From CAYTTA01 sp964440655 (lineage in GTDB: Bacteria > Bacteroidota > Rhodothermia > Balneolales > Balneolaceae), in NCBI GenBank assembly GCA_964440655.1, contig CAYTTA010000005.1:1-64000 (forward strand): a stretch of 64,000 nucleotides of DNA, given 5' to 3'. The notes under the pieces were generated by a model, which was not told where the DNA came from, did no database searches, and saw only the letters and a program-made list of their open reading frames with translations. This document shows, in pieces, positions 52,974-62,025 of this stretch (its first letter is position 1; each line of letters starts with the position of its first letter). A program made the translations under genes and the position numbers.

Positions 52974-54172
52974 CGCATACACTGGTCGGTGCCACGCTGG
53001 CCGAAACCGGTCTGAAAAGGAAAACCGCCCTCGCCACCGCCGCACTGATCATCGGAGCGAATCTCCCCGATGTGGATGCCGTGACAATGCTGGGCGATGG
53101 CGATTACTCACTCTGGATCCGTCGCGGGTGGTCACATGGGCTTCCTGCACTGCTGATCTGGCCGTTTCTGCTTGCCGGATTGCTGATCCTCTTCGATCGG
53201 CTGCGTCGAAGCCCCGTTGCCGCCTCCATTCCCGGCAACTCGGGTGGAAGATGGGAACCGGTGCGGGCAGCTCCTCTGCTACTGGTGTCGTTCATCGGGG
53301 TCTGGAGTCACCCCTTTCTGGACTGGCTCAATACCTACGGAATCCGGCTGCTGATGCCGCTCGACGGGGCCTGGTTCTACGGGGATACCCTCTTTATCGT
53401 CGATCCCTGGATGTGGCTGCTGATGGCCGCTCCGGTGGTGATGGCGCGGAGCGGCTCCTTGCCGTCGGCTGTCGCCTGGATCGTCATCGGTCTGGCCTCT
53501 ACCCGCCTGATTTTCACTACCCCGATGCTTCCCGTTTCTGCCCGGTTTGTCTGGGTGATCGGGGTCCTGATCATCCTCTTGATCCGCACATCCGGTTCGA
53601 TTCCGTTCCTCCACCGGTCCGGACTTCTACGGGAGTTGCGGTTCAACACCGGAAGGGCTGCCCGCGTCTCTCTTCTACTTCTGGGAGTTTATCTGATCTT
53701 CATGTGGACCGGTTCAAGATGGACCTCCATGCTGGTCCGTACGGAACTCCTTGCACAGGGTGTTGATACCAAGGAGGTTTTTGCCAATCCATTACCAGCC
53801 CGTATCGGCTGGCGATCCGGACTGGCGGTATCAGAATCCCATTACTGGCCTTACCGGATGAACTGGCTTGGGTCCGAGTTCCAGCTGGCGGATGAACCCA
53901 TCCCCCGTACGGAACCGGATGCGATCGTCCGGGTGGCACTCGCATCGCCAGAGATTCGCGGTTTTGTGAACTGGATGCGCTATCCCGCCTGGCAGGTGGA
54001 ACCGGTTGATGAAGGTTGGAGGGTGATCATCCGCGACCTTCGCTATGCCGACTGGGGCCGCCCGGCGGAGTCGGGTTTTGGCTCGGTGATCGTCGTGGTG
54101 CATCGCTCCGAAGTGGAACAACACTTTAATCAGGCGCGGGGCGGGCTAATCAGGCGCGGGGCGGAGAGGTGA
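52961..54172 (+). CDS. YdjM-like membrane-bound metal-dependent hydrolase
   Basis: A 403-residue protein that begins MDPIAHTLVGATLAE, with the His/Asp metal residues of the family in AHTLVG, NLPDVDAV, GWSHGL and WSHPFLDWLNTYG, and several membrane helices. The C-terminal half is variable. The last codons are translated from a 20-bp duplication (54127-54164) and end in RGGLIRRGAER, overlapping the convergent VOC gene by 23 bases. The family (PF04307) includes E. coli YdjM, an SOS-regulated membrane protein of unknown substrate. Confidence 0.85.
   Translation: MDPIAHTLVGATLAETGLKRKTALATAALIIGANLPDVDAVTMLGDGDYSLWIRRGWSHGLPALLIWPFLLAGLLILFDRLRRSPVAASIPGNSGGRWEPVRAAPLLLVSFIGVWSHPFLDWLNTYGIRLLMPLDGAWFYGDTLFIVDPWMWLLMAAPVVMARSGSLPSAVAWIVIGLASTRLIFTTPMLPVSARFVWVIGVLIILLIRTSGSIPFLHRSGLLRELRFNTGRAARVSLLLLGVYLIFMWTGSRWTSMLVRTELLAQGVDTKEVFANPLPARIGWRSGLAVSESHYWPYRMNWLGSEFQLADEPIPRTEPDAIVRVALASPEIRGFVNWMRYPAWQVEPVDEGWRVIIRDLRYADWGRPAESGFGSVIVVVHRSEVEQHFNQARGGLIRRGAER
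54127..54164. repeat. 20-bp direct duplication at a convergent gene end
   Basis: TAATCAGGCGCGGGGCGGGC at 54127-54146 is repeated, without its last two bases, at 54147-54164. The repeat is read into the 3' ends of both convergent genes. Confidence 0.75.
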
Positions 54173-54539
54173 TCCACCAGGTGTTCCCCGTCGGATCCAT
54201 CACTCCGCAGGTTCGTCCGTAAAACTGATCCGAAAGCTCCATCACGGTACTTGCGCCCGCATCGACCGCTTTCTGATAGCTCTCATCGGCCGATTTCACG
54301 TTGATGTAGAGTCCGGCCGTCTGAGGCGGCCAGTTTTCATTGCTTTGACCAATCATGATGGTGCTGTCCCCGATTACGATTTCGGCATGATTGACATGCC
54401 CCTGGTCGTCAAGATGCTTCGATTTTTCTTCCGCCCCGAAAACCTCCCGGGCGAACTGCAGAAATCCCTCTGCATTTTCCAGGATCAGATAGGGCATGAC
54501 GGTACGGTACCAGGTGGGGGCTTCAAAAGAAGTGGACAT
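54150..54539 (-). CDS. VOC-superfamily (PhnB-like) protein
   Basis: A 129-residue VOC protein: VMPYLILENAEGFLQFAREVFGAEEK, NHAEIVIGDSTIMIGQSNE, GLYINVKSADESYQKAVDAGAS and GRTCGVMDPTGNTWWITSPPRA. It is a second PhnB-like paralogue in the window (the other at 47639). The function of the group is unknown. It overlaps the convergent YdjM-like gene by 23 bases. Confidence 0.87.
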   Translation of the reverse strand: MSTSFEAPTWYRTVMPYLILENAEGFLQFAREVFGAEEKSKHLDDQGHVNHAEIVIGDSTIMIGQSNENWPPQTAGLYINVKSADESYQKAVDAGASTVMELSDQFYGRTCGVMDPTGNTWWITSPPRA

Positions 54540-54728
54540 GGCGCAGTCTTGAGCTTATGGTAGATGTGATTTCTTGAGATTACCTGAGGTATTGCGGGTA
54601 TTGCCAGAGATGGTACTGGTGTTATTGAGGGGGTGTTGGAAAGCGATTCATTTTTTGATGTGCCGCAGCACGGAAATTGAAAGGTATTGCGGAAAAATGA
54701 AAGCAGAGGAACTCACGACCGCAATGAC

Positions 54729-55697
54729 TTACATGATCCGATCCATTAAGGGTTCACCCTTCTCAAATCGTTCCAGATTTTTCAGAAAATGGGTAACCAG
54801 GGTGATCTGTTCGTTCCGGTGCCCGCCGGCCAGGTGGGGAGTGATGTGACTATTCTCCTGCCGCAGAAGAGGGTGGCCTTCCGGCAGCGGTTCGGGATCG
54901 GTCACATCCAGCCATGCGGCTTTCAGCCGGCCTGAGCGAAGGGCTGAAAGCAGAGCGCTCTGGTCGACCGTCGTTCCCCTGCCTATGTTGTAGAAAACGG
55001 CCCCTGGCCGGATCCGGGAAAATCGCTCTTCATCAAAAAAATGTTCGGTCTCCTCACTGGCGGGCAGGATGTTGATGATGTGATCAACCCCATCTTCGAG
55101 AAGACGCTCCAGCTCGTCGGCAGTAAGCACAGGAACAGGCTCATCCCCCCGGGCCTTTCTCCGGTAGGCAAAAATTTCCATTTCGAACGGGCGCAGCAGA
55201 TCAACCAGAATTTCCCCGATCGCACCGAATCCCAGTATCACGACTCGCTCGCCCCGGAGGGCCGAGCTTTCATGTCGCAATTCCAGCCACTCGTCGGACC
55301 CGGCGGGGGCCTGCGAGTGCAGGGTGTTCGGCAGCTGGCGCGCCTGGGCAAGCATGAAGCTGAGGGCATGAACCGCACAGGGCCGGTCATAGACACCCGC
55401 ACTGTTGGTGACCGGGATGTTTCGTTTTTTCATCATCTCCCGAAACGGGTGGTTGTCATATCGGGTGAAACCGGAACTGCTGATGTGAATCCACCGGAGC
55501 CGGTCATTGTTCCGGATCGCCTCGACCGCCGGCTGACCGAAGGCAATCTCCGCCGTCTGAAACTCCGGATCGGGCGGCGGCTGGTCCAGGACCGATCGGC
55601 CGGCACCTTTTGAAAAGATCAGTTCGTGGGAGGAGGCTCTTTTTTCCAGAAGGGTCCGGACCTCGCCGGAGAGGATCATATCGATGTAGATTTTCAT
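54729..55697 (-). CDS. D-2-hydroxyacid dehydrogenase family protein
   Basis: A 322-residue NAD(P)-dependent enzyme. The substrate domain (residues about 1-95, ending LRWIHISSSGFTRYDN) is followed by the dinucleotide loop VVILGFGAIGEILVDLLRPF. The catalytic set is Arg in VFYNIGRGTTVDQSALL-type context, Glu in DVTDPEPLPEGHPL and His in ITPHLAGG. The exact substrate is not determined by sequence. It is divergent from queD; the 189-base spacer on its other side (54540-54728) shows no gene. Confidence 0.88.
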   Translation of the reverse strand: MKIYIDMILSGEVRTLLEKRASSHELIFSKGAGRSVLDQPPPDPEFQTAEIAFGQPAVEAIRNNDRLRWIHISSSGFTRYDNHPFREMMKKRNIPVTNSAGVYDRPCAVHALSFMLAQARQLPNTLHSQAPAGSDEWLELRHESSALRGERVVILGFGAIGEILVDLLRPFEMEIFAYRRKARGDEPVPVLTADELERLLEDGVDHIINILPASEETEHFFDEERFSRIRPGAVFYNIGRGTTVDQSALLSALRSGRLKAAWLDVTDPEPLPEGHPLLRQENSHITPHLAGGHRNEQITLVTHFLKNLERFEKGEPLMDRIM

Positions 55698-55839
55698 GCC
55701 GGGGCTGGGGTTTATGTGGTGAGGAGCGGTCGTAATTCGGAGTGAAAATCCTTATTTTTATACACTGTTTGATTCCGGAAACGACCGGTTCGACCTCTGG
55801 AATGAATTCATCAACCAAGTATAGCAGAAATCACCTGCC

Positions 55840-56229
55840 ATGCCAACCTGGACACTCAATACCGAATTTACCTTCGATGCGGCTCACTTCATTGAGGGTT
55901 ATGAGGGGAAATGCGGCCGGATGCACGGGCACACCTACCGGGTGCGGATCTCGGCGAAATCCAACAAGCTCAATCCCTCCAAGTATCTCTCTACGCCGGA
56001 TATGGTCTGTGATTTCAGCGAACTGAAATGGGCGGCGAAGGAGTCGGTGAAAGGGGGGCTGGATCACGGTGTTCTGAACGAGCTGATGCCGTCCAACACC
56101 ACCTCCGAGAGGATTGCCGAATTCATTCACAAAGAGACCAAGGCCCGGATTCCGGAAGGGATCGAATTGACCGTGACCGTCTGGGAAAACCCGAACAACT
56201 GGGTCGAGTATACCGATCGGGATCTGTAA
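55840..56229 (+). CDS. queD: 6-carboxy-5,6,7,8-tetrahydropterin synthase
   Basis: A 129-residue PTPS-fold enzyme of queuosine/7-deazaguanine synthesis. Zinc ligands are His16 (FDAAHF) and His29/His31 (MHGHTY), with the catalytic Cys25 in KCGRMHGH. LDHGVLNE carries the catalytic Asp-His and PSNTTSERIAEFI supplies the substrate Glu region. queE follows after 50 bases on the same strand, confirming the pathway. Confidence 0.95.
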   Translation: MPTWTLNTEFTFDAAHFIEGYEGKCGRMHGHTYRVRISAKSNKLNPSKYLSTPDMVCDFSELKWAAKESVKGGLDHGVLNELMPSNTTSERIAEFIHKETKARIPEGIELTVTVWENPNNWVEYTDRDL

Positions 56230-56279
56230 TCGGGCAGATCGTACCCATAGGTTCTGGTCACCCAATAGACGAAAGTAAA

Positions 56280-56924
56280 ATGTCAGACCCGCGGAAACGT
56301 TATAAGGAGGTGCCGGTTCCGGCGTCAGGTTTGTCCTATCCGGTGATGGAAGAGTTCTACTCCATTCAGGGGGAAGGTGTGCACACCGGAAGGGCCGCCT
56401 GGTTTATCCGCCTGGCCGGTTGTGACGTCCAGTGCTGGTGGTGCGATGTGAAGGAGAGCTGGGATGCGGATAAACACCCCCGTCTGCCCCTCGATGAAAT
56501 GATCCTCAGGGCGCGGGAAAGCGGTGCCCCCATGGCTGTGATCACCGGGGGAGAGCCTTTGATTCACGATCTGGATCCGCTCACATTACGACTCCGGGAA
56601 GCAGGAATCCGGACCCATCTGGAGACGAGCGGTTCTTCACCTTTCTCGGGTCACTGGGACTGGGTCACTTTGTCGCCCAAACGGTTCAAGAAGCCGCTGG
56701 ATGAGGTCTTCCCTCATGTTGATGAACTCAAGGTGGTGGTTCTGCGGAAGAAGGATCTTGAGTGGGCGGAACTCAACGCCGCCAAATGTCCCGAGAGCAC
56801 CCGGCTGCTGCTTCAGCCGGAATGGGAGACCCCCTCATCCATGGGATTTATCGTGGAGTATGTAAAGCAGAATCCCCGGTGGGAAATCAGCCTGCAGACT
56901 CATAAGTTTCTGGGCGTCCGTTAG
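56280..56924 (+). CDS. queE: 7-carboxy-7-deazaguanine synthase
   Basis: A 214-residue radical SAM enzyme that contracts the pterin ring made by QueD. The family start VMEEFYSIQGEGVHTGRAAWFIRLAGC is followed by the cluster motif CDVQCWWC (C-x3-C-x2-C) and the SAM motif ITGGEPL. The frame is open upstream, but the ATG at 56280 gives the normal length. queC and queF are not in the window. Confidence 0.95.
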   Translation: MSDPRKRYKEVPVPASGLSYPVMEEFYSIQGEGVHTGRAAWFIRLAGCDVQCWWCDVKESWDADKHPRLPLDEMILRARESGAPMAVITGGEPLIHDLDPLTLRLREAGIRTHLETSGSSPFSGHWDWVTLSPKRFKKPLDEVFPHVDELKVVVLRKKDLEWAELNAAKCPESTRLLLQPEWETPSSMGFIVEYVKQNPRWEISLQTHKFLGVR

Positions 56925-56965
56925 TTCCTGCATCCTACCGAACTTCAATCCGACTGATCTGAACC

Positions 56966-57715
56966 TTGACCCCTACTACTTTTGACAAGTCTACCGTCGT
57001 GATCACCGGTGCCAGCCGTGGAATCGGACGGGAGATTGCTTTGGAATTTGCACGCTCAACCGGTCACTCTCTTCTTCTGATGGGACGGGACCGGGAGGCA
57101 TTGGAAAGAACCATGAGGGAGTGCCGGGAGCTGGCATCAGGAATGGATCCGGCAGAAGAGAGGCAGTTCTCGATTTTTGATGTCGATCTGCTCGATTCGG
57201 GTGCGCTGGAGCAGTTCCGATTTCCCGACGGGTTGCCGCTTCCCGGTGTAGTGGTCAACAATGCGGGCTATTTTCTGCTAAAAACGCTGGAAGAGACCTC
57301 GGTGCAGGAGTTTGAAGAGCAGTGGCAGCTCCATGTGAGGGCACCGTTTCAGCTCATCAAGGCGCTCCTTCCCCTCATGCGCCGCCTGGAGAGGGGGCTC
57401 ATCGTAAATCTCGCCTCATTGAGCGCGCTGGAGGGAAGGGGGCACTGCGGGGCTTACTCCTCTTCAAAACATGCACTTCTGGGACTGACCCGTTCCCTTC
57501 GTCTGGAGCTGATGAAAAGTCCCATTGCCGTGACCGCCGTGAACCCCGGCCAGACATGGTCCACTTCATGGGATGGAATTGATGTGGACCCGGACGAGCT
57601 GATCGATCCGGTAGATCTGGGACGGCTGATCGTTCTGCTTAGCCGGATGAGTCCCCGTACGGTGGTCGAGGAGATTCAGCTTCGGCCCCAGAGAGGGGAC
57701 CGAAGTCCCGACTAG
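56966..57715 (+). CDS. Short-chain dehydrogenase/reductase
   Basis: A 249-residue SDR with the cofactor loop TGASRGIG, the NNAG motif (VVVNNAGYF), the catalytic Ser in NLASLSA and the YSSSK pair (Tyr, Lys). The substrate is unknown. The start is TTG at 56966, because the fold begins within eight residues and no ATG is available. It follows queE by 41 bases, but a role in queuosine synthesis is only a guess. Confidence 0.86.
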   Translation: MTPTTFDKSTVVITGASRGIGREIALEFARSTGHSLLLMGRDREALERTMRECRELASGMDPAEERQFSIFDVDLLDSGALEQFRFPDGLPLPGVVVNNAGYFLLKTLEETSVQEFEEQWQLHVRAPFQLIKALLPLMRRLERGLIVNLASLSALEGRGHCGAYSSSKHALLGLTRSLRLELMKSPIAVTAVNPGQTWSTSWDGIDVDPDELIDPVDLGRLIVLLSRMSPRTVVEEIQLRPQRGDRSPD

Positions 57716-57720
57716 AGCGG

Positions 57721-57780
57721 CTACAACCCCAAGGCGCTCACTACAACCCCAAGGCGCTCACTACAACCCATAGTGGCGAC
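57721..57780. repeat. 20-bp tandem repeat between the SDR and purC
   Basis: CTACAACCCCAAGGCGCTCA is present twice exactly (57721-57740, 57741-57760) and once degenerate (57761-57780). It fills much of the 108-base convergent spacer. Confidence 0.9.
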
Positions 57781-57823
57781 TGAGCCTCCAGAGAGGCGGC
57801 CGCAGTCCCTCTGTTTCCGATCC

Positions 57824-58804
57824 TTACGCACTCTCCTTGCGGTATTTCTCAAACACCCGACCGATCTCCTCATCGGCGGAAGTGACCATCTGCGGCTCGA
57901 AAGATTCACCGGTCAGTGTTTCATAGAGCTCGGTATAGCGCTGGTAGATGCTCCACCGGAACTGGTCGGAGAGATCTGGCAGAACCTCACCCTCTCTTCC
58001 CTGGAAACCCTGCTCGATCAGCCACTCTCTGAGAAATTCCTTGGAGAGTTGCCGCTGAGGCCGGCCGCTGCGGAAGCGTTCTTCGTAACCATCCGCATAG
58101 AAATAGCGGGAAGAGTCGGAGGTATGCACCTCATCGATCAGGGTGAGCTCCCCGTCATAGAGGCCGAACTCATATTTGGTATCGACCAGAATGAGACCTT
58201 GCCGGGCCGCCACTTCGGTGCCCCGTTCAAACAGCCTGAATGCCGTCTCCCGGATCTTGAACCAGAGTTCGGCGGGGACGATACCGCGCAGGAGGATCTC
58301 CTGTTCGGAGATATCCTCATCATGGCCTTCTGTCGCCTTGGTGGCCGGCGTGAGGATCGGCTTGTCAAATTTCTGATGCTCTTTCAATCCGTCGGGAAGA
58401 CGCACTCCGCACAGCTCCCGTCCCCCTTCCCGGTAGGTTCGCCAGGCGTGACCCGTCAGATAGCCCCGGATCACCACCTCGATCGGAATGGGATCACACT
58501 TCTTCGCGATCGTGACATTGGCATGGGGGATCTCCACCACATGGGTGGGAACGATATCCTTCACCTTCTCGAAACCGAATCCTGCCAGGCGGTTCAGGAT
58601 CTGCCCTTTGAAAGGAATGGCCTTTTTCATCACATGATCAAAGGCGGAGATGCGGTCGGTCACCACGATCCCGAGCAGACGCTCCCCCAGATCATAGACA
58701 TCACGTACTTTTCCCCGATAGGGGGCAGGCCATCCCGGAATCCGGGTCTCATAGATGCAGCTCTCGAGCAGCTTTCTTCGCTGCTCGCCGTCGAATGTGG
58801 TCAT
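57824..58804 (-). CDS. purC: Phosphoribosylaminoimidazole-succinocarboxamide synthase
   Basis: A 326-residue SAICAR synthetase of purine synthesis, of the long type. YRGKVRDVYDLGERLLGIVVTDRISAFDHVM is the ATP-site block; IEVVIRGYLTGHAWRTY and LILVDTKYEFG are the substrate and Mg sites. Its start overlaps the stop of the LacI regulator upstream by 4 bases, so the regulator and a purine gene are translationally coupled. Confidence 0.95.
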   Translation of the reverse strand: MTTFDGEQRRKLLESCIYETRIPGWPAPYRGKVRDVYDLGERLLGIVVTDRISAFDHVMKKAIPFKGQILNRLAGFGFEKVKDIVPTHVVEIPHANVTIAKKCDPIPIEVVIRGYLTGHAWRTYREGGRELCGVRLPDGLKEHQKFDKPILTPATKATEGHDEDISEQEILLRGIVPAELWFKIRETAFRLFERGTEVAARQGLILVDTKYEFGLYDGELTLIDEVHTSDSSRYFYADGYEERFRSGRPQRQLSKEFLREWLIEQGFQGREGEVLPDLSDQFRWSIYQRYTELYETLTGESFEPQMVTSADEEIGRVFEKYRKESA

Positions 58805-59823
58805 TGAACCTTGTCAGTTGATTTTCGTTTTACCAGGAGCGGTTCAATCACCTTCTGGACCCGTTCCGAGTCGGGGCGGCGAATCAGCTCCAGCATGCGG
58901 TCGGTTGCCATCATCCCCACCTTCTGCATCTGCTGGTCGATGGTGGAAAGGTCGAGATAGCGGGCCAGCTTGATGTCACCATATCCCATGAGCGCAATAT
59001 CATCCGGAACGCTCATTCCAAGCTGGTTCAGGGCATGAAGGGCACCGATTGCCTGGGTATCGTCCAGACAGAAAACCGCATCGGGGAATCGCCCCAGTTT
59101 ATGATACAGCTGTATGGCTTCAAATCCTGTTTCTTCGGTAAATCCGGCGTGTTTTGTGGTTTCACCTTTTACCCGAAAAGTCTCTTCAAGGGGGATGCCG
59201 TGTTTTTCAAGGCCACGGAGAAAGCCCTCCTTTCGCTGCCTGGCGGCGTGGGTCTCCACGGCCGGCAGGATCATCCCCAATGAACGGTAGCCCTGTGCGA
59301 CGAGGTGGTCTGCAGCGAGCATCCCGCCCCGCAGGTTATCGAGTTCGAAATAATCAAAATCGGGATGGGACGATCCGATCATCACGGTGGGGATGCCGGA
59401 AGCCTCGATCTGCTTGCGGATCGTATCGGTCAGGTCGATCGATATGGTGATAAGCGCATCGGCCGTTCCGCGGTCAAAGAAACTCTCGAGTGCATCGGCC
59501 GGGCTTGTTGAACCGGTATTGTAGATGATGATGTCCAGCTCCTTCTCGCTGATCCGGTCCTTTATCCCCTTGAGCACTTCGGTGTAGAAAGGGGTGGTGA
59601 AGGAGGGGACGGCGATAGCGATGATCTGCGGTTTCCGGCTGGCCAAGTTTCTTGCACTGACCTGCGGGCGGAAATGGAGCTCTTCGATCGCCTGTTCCAC
59701 CTTCCGGCGCGTCTCCTCCGAAACATTGGGAGAATCGTTCAGGACCCTGGAGACGGTGGATATGGCAACACCCGCCCGTGCGGCAACCTGATAGATGGTG
59801 ACTTTCTTTTGAGAGCTGCTCAT
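58801..59823 (-). CDS. LacI-family transcriptional regulator
   Basis: A 340-residue regulator. The HTH (VTIYQVAARAGVAISTVSRVLN) is followed by the hinge helix (RPQVSARNLASRK) and a periplasmic-binding-like effector domain (IIAIAVPSFTTPFYTEVLKGI, FCLDDTQAIGALHAL). The frame opens 19 codons earlier, but the ATG at 59821-59823 gives the canonical N-terminus. It lies head to tail with purC (4-base overlap) and divergent from murQ, so both purine and amino-sugar genes are candidate targets. Confidence 0.9.
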   Translation of the reverse strand: MSSSQKKVTIYQVAARAGVAISTVSRVLNDSPNVSEETRRKVEQAIEELHFRPQVSARNLASRKPQIIAIAVPSFTTPFYTEVLKGIKDRISEKELDIIIYNTGSTSPADALESFFDRGTADALITISIDLTDTIRKQIEASGIPTVMIGSSHPDFDYFELDNLRGGMLAADHLVAQGYRSLGMILPAVETHAARQRKEGFLRGLEKHGIPLEETFRVKGETTKHAGFTEETGFEAIQLYHKLGRFPDAVFCLDDTQAIGALHALNQLGMSVPDDIALMGYGDIKLARYLDLSTIDQQMQKVGMMATDRMLELIRRPDSERVQKVIEPLLVKRKSTDKVQ

Positions 59824-60140
59824 CTGGGAAGGTTTTGGTGCGATCGCCGGATGATACCGGGGGTTCAGGCCAGCTCTCATTCCCGACCCTGATACAGGCA
59901 GGAAACAGTGCCGGCAGGCGTTGTGGCAATATACAAAGTTTCAGGTATGGTGTGGAAAGAGGGCGAGGGCAATTTCACGCAGTTTTCTCTCTCACAGGGG
60001 GTTGGAACTCTTTCTTCCCACCTGTTTCGCTTTTTTTTCATTTCTTCCCCTTCATCAGGTAATCGGACAGACGAAGATTTCGCTTCCTATATTACCGGAG
60101 CCAACCGGATCAGATAAAGATCCCAAAAATCTATCGTTGA

Positions 60141-61088
60141 ATGACACAGGAAAACCAGGACAGCCAGAAGTTATTTGATCAGTTGAACCGGCTGATGACG
60201 GAGCAGCGCAATCCTAATACCATGGAGATCGATCTGGCAAGTGCCGAAGAGATCGTACGCATGATCAATCGGGAGGATGCAGGGATTGCGGCAAGTGTGG
60301 AGAAGAAGATACCGGAGATCGCACAGGCTGTGGAAGCGGTCAAAGAGGCGATCCAGCAGGGTGGCAGGCTGCTCTATTTCGGTGCCGGAACCAGCGGACG
60401 GCTTGGCATTGTGGATGCGGCCGAGTGTCCTCCCACCTTCGGAACCCATCCGGAGACGGTACAGGGGTTTATTGCGGGAGGCAGGGAGGCGGTCTTTACA
60501 GCCCAGGAAGGAGCAGAGGACAGTGAGTCGGACGGGGCGGAAGAAGCGGCACGCCAGAACGTCCGGCCGCCCGACGTGGTCTGCGGTCTGGCAGCCAGCG
60601 GACGGACACCCTGGGTGCACGGCGCGCTGAAGGAGGCCGCCCGCAGGGGGTGCAGGACCGTTCTGATCACGACGGTACCCGCATCGCAGGTGGAGCTGAA
60701 ACCCGATATCATGATCGATGTGGTGGTCGGGCCGGAGGTGATCATGGGGAGCACCCGGATGAAGAGTGCCACCGCACAGAAGATGGTTCTCACCATGATT
60801 ACTACCGGAAGCATGATCCGGCTCGGTAAAGTATATGAGAATGTGATGGTCGATCTGATGCTGACCAACGAGAAGCTGCACGAACGGGCCAAACGGATCA
60901 TTATGATGCTCTCTGATGTGGAGTATGAAGAGGCGGCGCGTCTGCTTTCCGCTGCCGGAGGCCATGTGAAGACAGCCCTGGTGATGGCATTGAGCGGTCT
61001 GGACAAAGAGGGGGCCCGGGAGCTTCTTGAGCGTCACGACGGTTTTATCCGCAAGGCGATTCAGGAGTTGGGGCCGAAAAAGGAGTGA
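60141..61088 (+). CDS. murQ: N-acetylmuramic acid 6-phosphate etherase
   Basis: A 315-residue SIS-domain lyase that splits MurNAc-6-P into GlcNAc-6-P and D-lactate during cell-wall recycling. It has the MurQ signature FGAGTSGRLGIVDAAECPPTFG, the catalytic Glu in the same stretch, and GPEVIMGSTRMKSATAQKM. Length is normal. It is divergent from the LacI regulator across a 317-base spacer (59824-60140) in which I see no gene. An inverted GGTAAT (60058-60063) / ATTACC (60091-60096) lies about 80 bases before the ATG. Confidence 0.95.
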   Translation: MTQENQDSQKLFDQLNRLMTEQRNPNTMEIDLASAEEIVRMINREDAGIAASVEKKIPEIAQAVEAVKEAIQQGGRLLYFGAGTSGRLGIVDAAECPPTFGTHPETVQGFIAGGREAVFTAQEGAEDSESDGAEEAARQNVRPPDVVCGLAASGRTPWVHGALKEAARRGCRTVLITTVPASQVELKPDIMIDVVVGPEVIMGSTRMKSATAQKMVLTMITTGSMIRLGKVYENVMVDLMLTNEKLHERAKRIIMMLSDVEYEEAARLLSAAGGHVKTALVMALSGLDKEGARELLERHDGFIRKAIQELGPKKE

Positions 61089-61240
61089 GATGTGCGGTGA
61101 TTTATGATGCAGTAGTTGCTGTAAGGCAGATGCAGTGATGTGATGAGGCAGTGGTGCAGTGATGTAGTGAAAGCAATTCGGGAGCGGTTCAGATCGTTTT
61201 AACCCTATATGCTTCTTGAACTTACATACCTGGTAAGGGA

Positions 61241-61897
61241 ATGACCGAGATAGAGTATCGGAACCGCATCATGGCATGCATGGCGGTTGCCACCTTGTTG
61301 CTGATTCTACTCATCAGGTTCTGGCCTGTGCGAGAGATCACCATTCGTGAAATCGATCCGGTGGTGATCCGCGATCCGGTGCTGATCGACGATGTGCAGA
61401 TCACTCGTCACCGCAGTTCTCCTCCGCCTCCACTCCGGCCGATGGTTCCCCAGCCCGTGCCGGACGACTTTCCCATCGAGGAGCCGGTTGAATTCGACCG
61501 GTGGTACAACCTCTCCGAACTGCCACCACTGGATCAGGAGGGGATGGGCTCCGATCCGTTGGGAGATGAGGGGATGATCGTCGGGAATCCGCAGCTCCCC
61601 CCTTCGGTGGTGAAGATTGTGGAACCGAGTGTTCCGGAGTTACCGGATGAACTGAGAGGCCGCATTGAAATGGTCGTAAACTTTCTGGTCGACCGGGAGG
61701 GGGGAGTGGAAGAGGCGAGTATCGTGGAGATCCGGGTCTATTCGGACCGCACCCGGACCGACTATGAGGTGCTGCCTTTCATCCAGTACGGTTTGATGGG
61801 AGCAACCCTGGAGGCGGCTCTCAACTGGCGCTTCCGTGCCGCCCGGCACGAGGGGTCTGTGGTCCGGACCTACACGCTGGCGTCGTTTCATTATTAG
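61241..61897 (+). CDS. TonB-like energy-transducer protein
   Basis: A 218-residue protein. One N-terminal membrane helix (ACMAVATLLLILLIRF), a Pro-rich periplasmic linker (SPPPPLRPMVPQPVPDD) and a C-terminal TonB-like domain (GRIEMVVNFLVDREGGVEEASIVEIR, ALNWRFRAARHEG) are visible. It should link proton motive force to outer-membrane receptors, though many such proteins in Bacteroidota are paralogues of unknown partner. No ExbB/ExbD is adjacent. The tRNA terminator region follows. Confidence 0.85.
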   Translation: MTEIEYRNRIMACMAVATLLLILLIRFWPVREITIREIDPVVIRDPVLIDDVQITRHRSSPPPPLRPMVPQPVPDDFPIEEPVEFDRWYNLSELPPLDQEGMGSDPLGDEGMIVGNPQLPPSVVKIVEPSVPELPDELRGRIEMVVNFLVDREGGVEEASIVEIRVYSDRTRTDYEVLPFIQYGLMGATLEAALNWRFRAARHEGSVVRTYTLASFHY

Positions 61898-61978
61898 ACT
61901 GGAAGCTGAAAGGGATGGGGAGCTGAAAGTCTGGAAATTCCGGATTACTTCATTTTTTCTGATGCAGCACGGGTGATA

Positions 61979-62019
61979 CAAAAAAGGCTGCTTCCGGCAA
62001 CAAACCGAAAGCAGCCTTT
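61979..62019 (-). terminator. Intrinsic terminator after tRNA-Ser
   Basis: AAAGGCTGCTT (61983-61993) pairs with AAGCAGCCTTT (62009-62019), with three further inner pairs (61995-61997 with 62005-62007) and a 7-base loop. On the minus strand it is followed by TTTTTTGT. The tRNA ends 6 bases before it. Confidence 0.88.
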
Positions 62020-62025
62020 CTGCTG

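Noticed and set aside
55698..55839. preQ1 riboswitch upstream of queD
   Set aside because: No preQ1 aptamer pattern (short hairpin with a following A-rich tail and pseudoknot) is visible.
60058..60096. LacI operator (GGTAAT...ATTACC) before murQ
   Set aside because: Arms are only 6 bases and 27 apart, unlike the compact symmetric sites of LacI proteins; noted only in the murQ entry.
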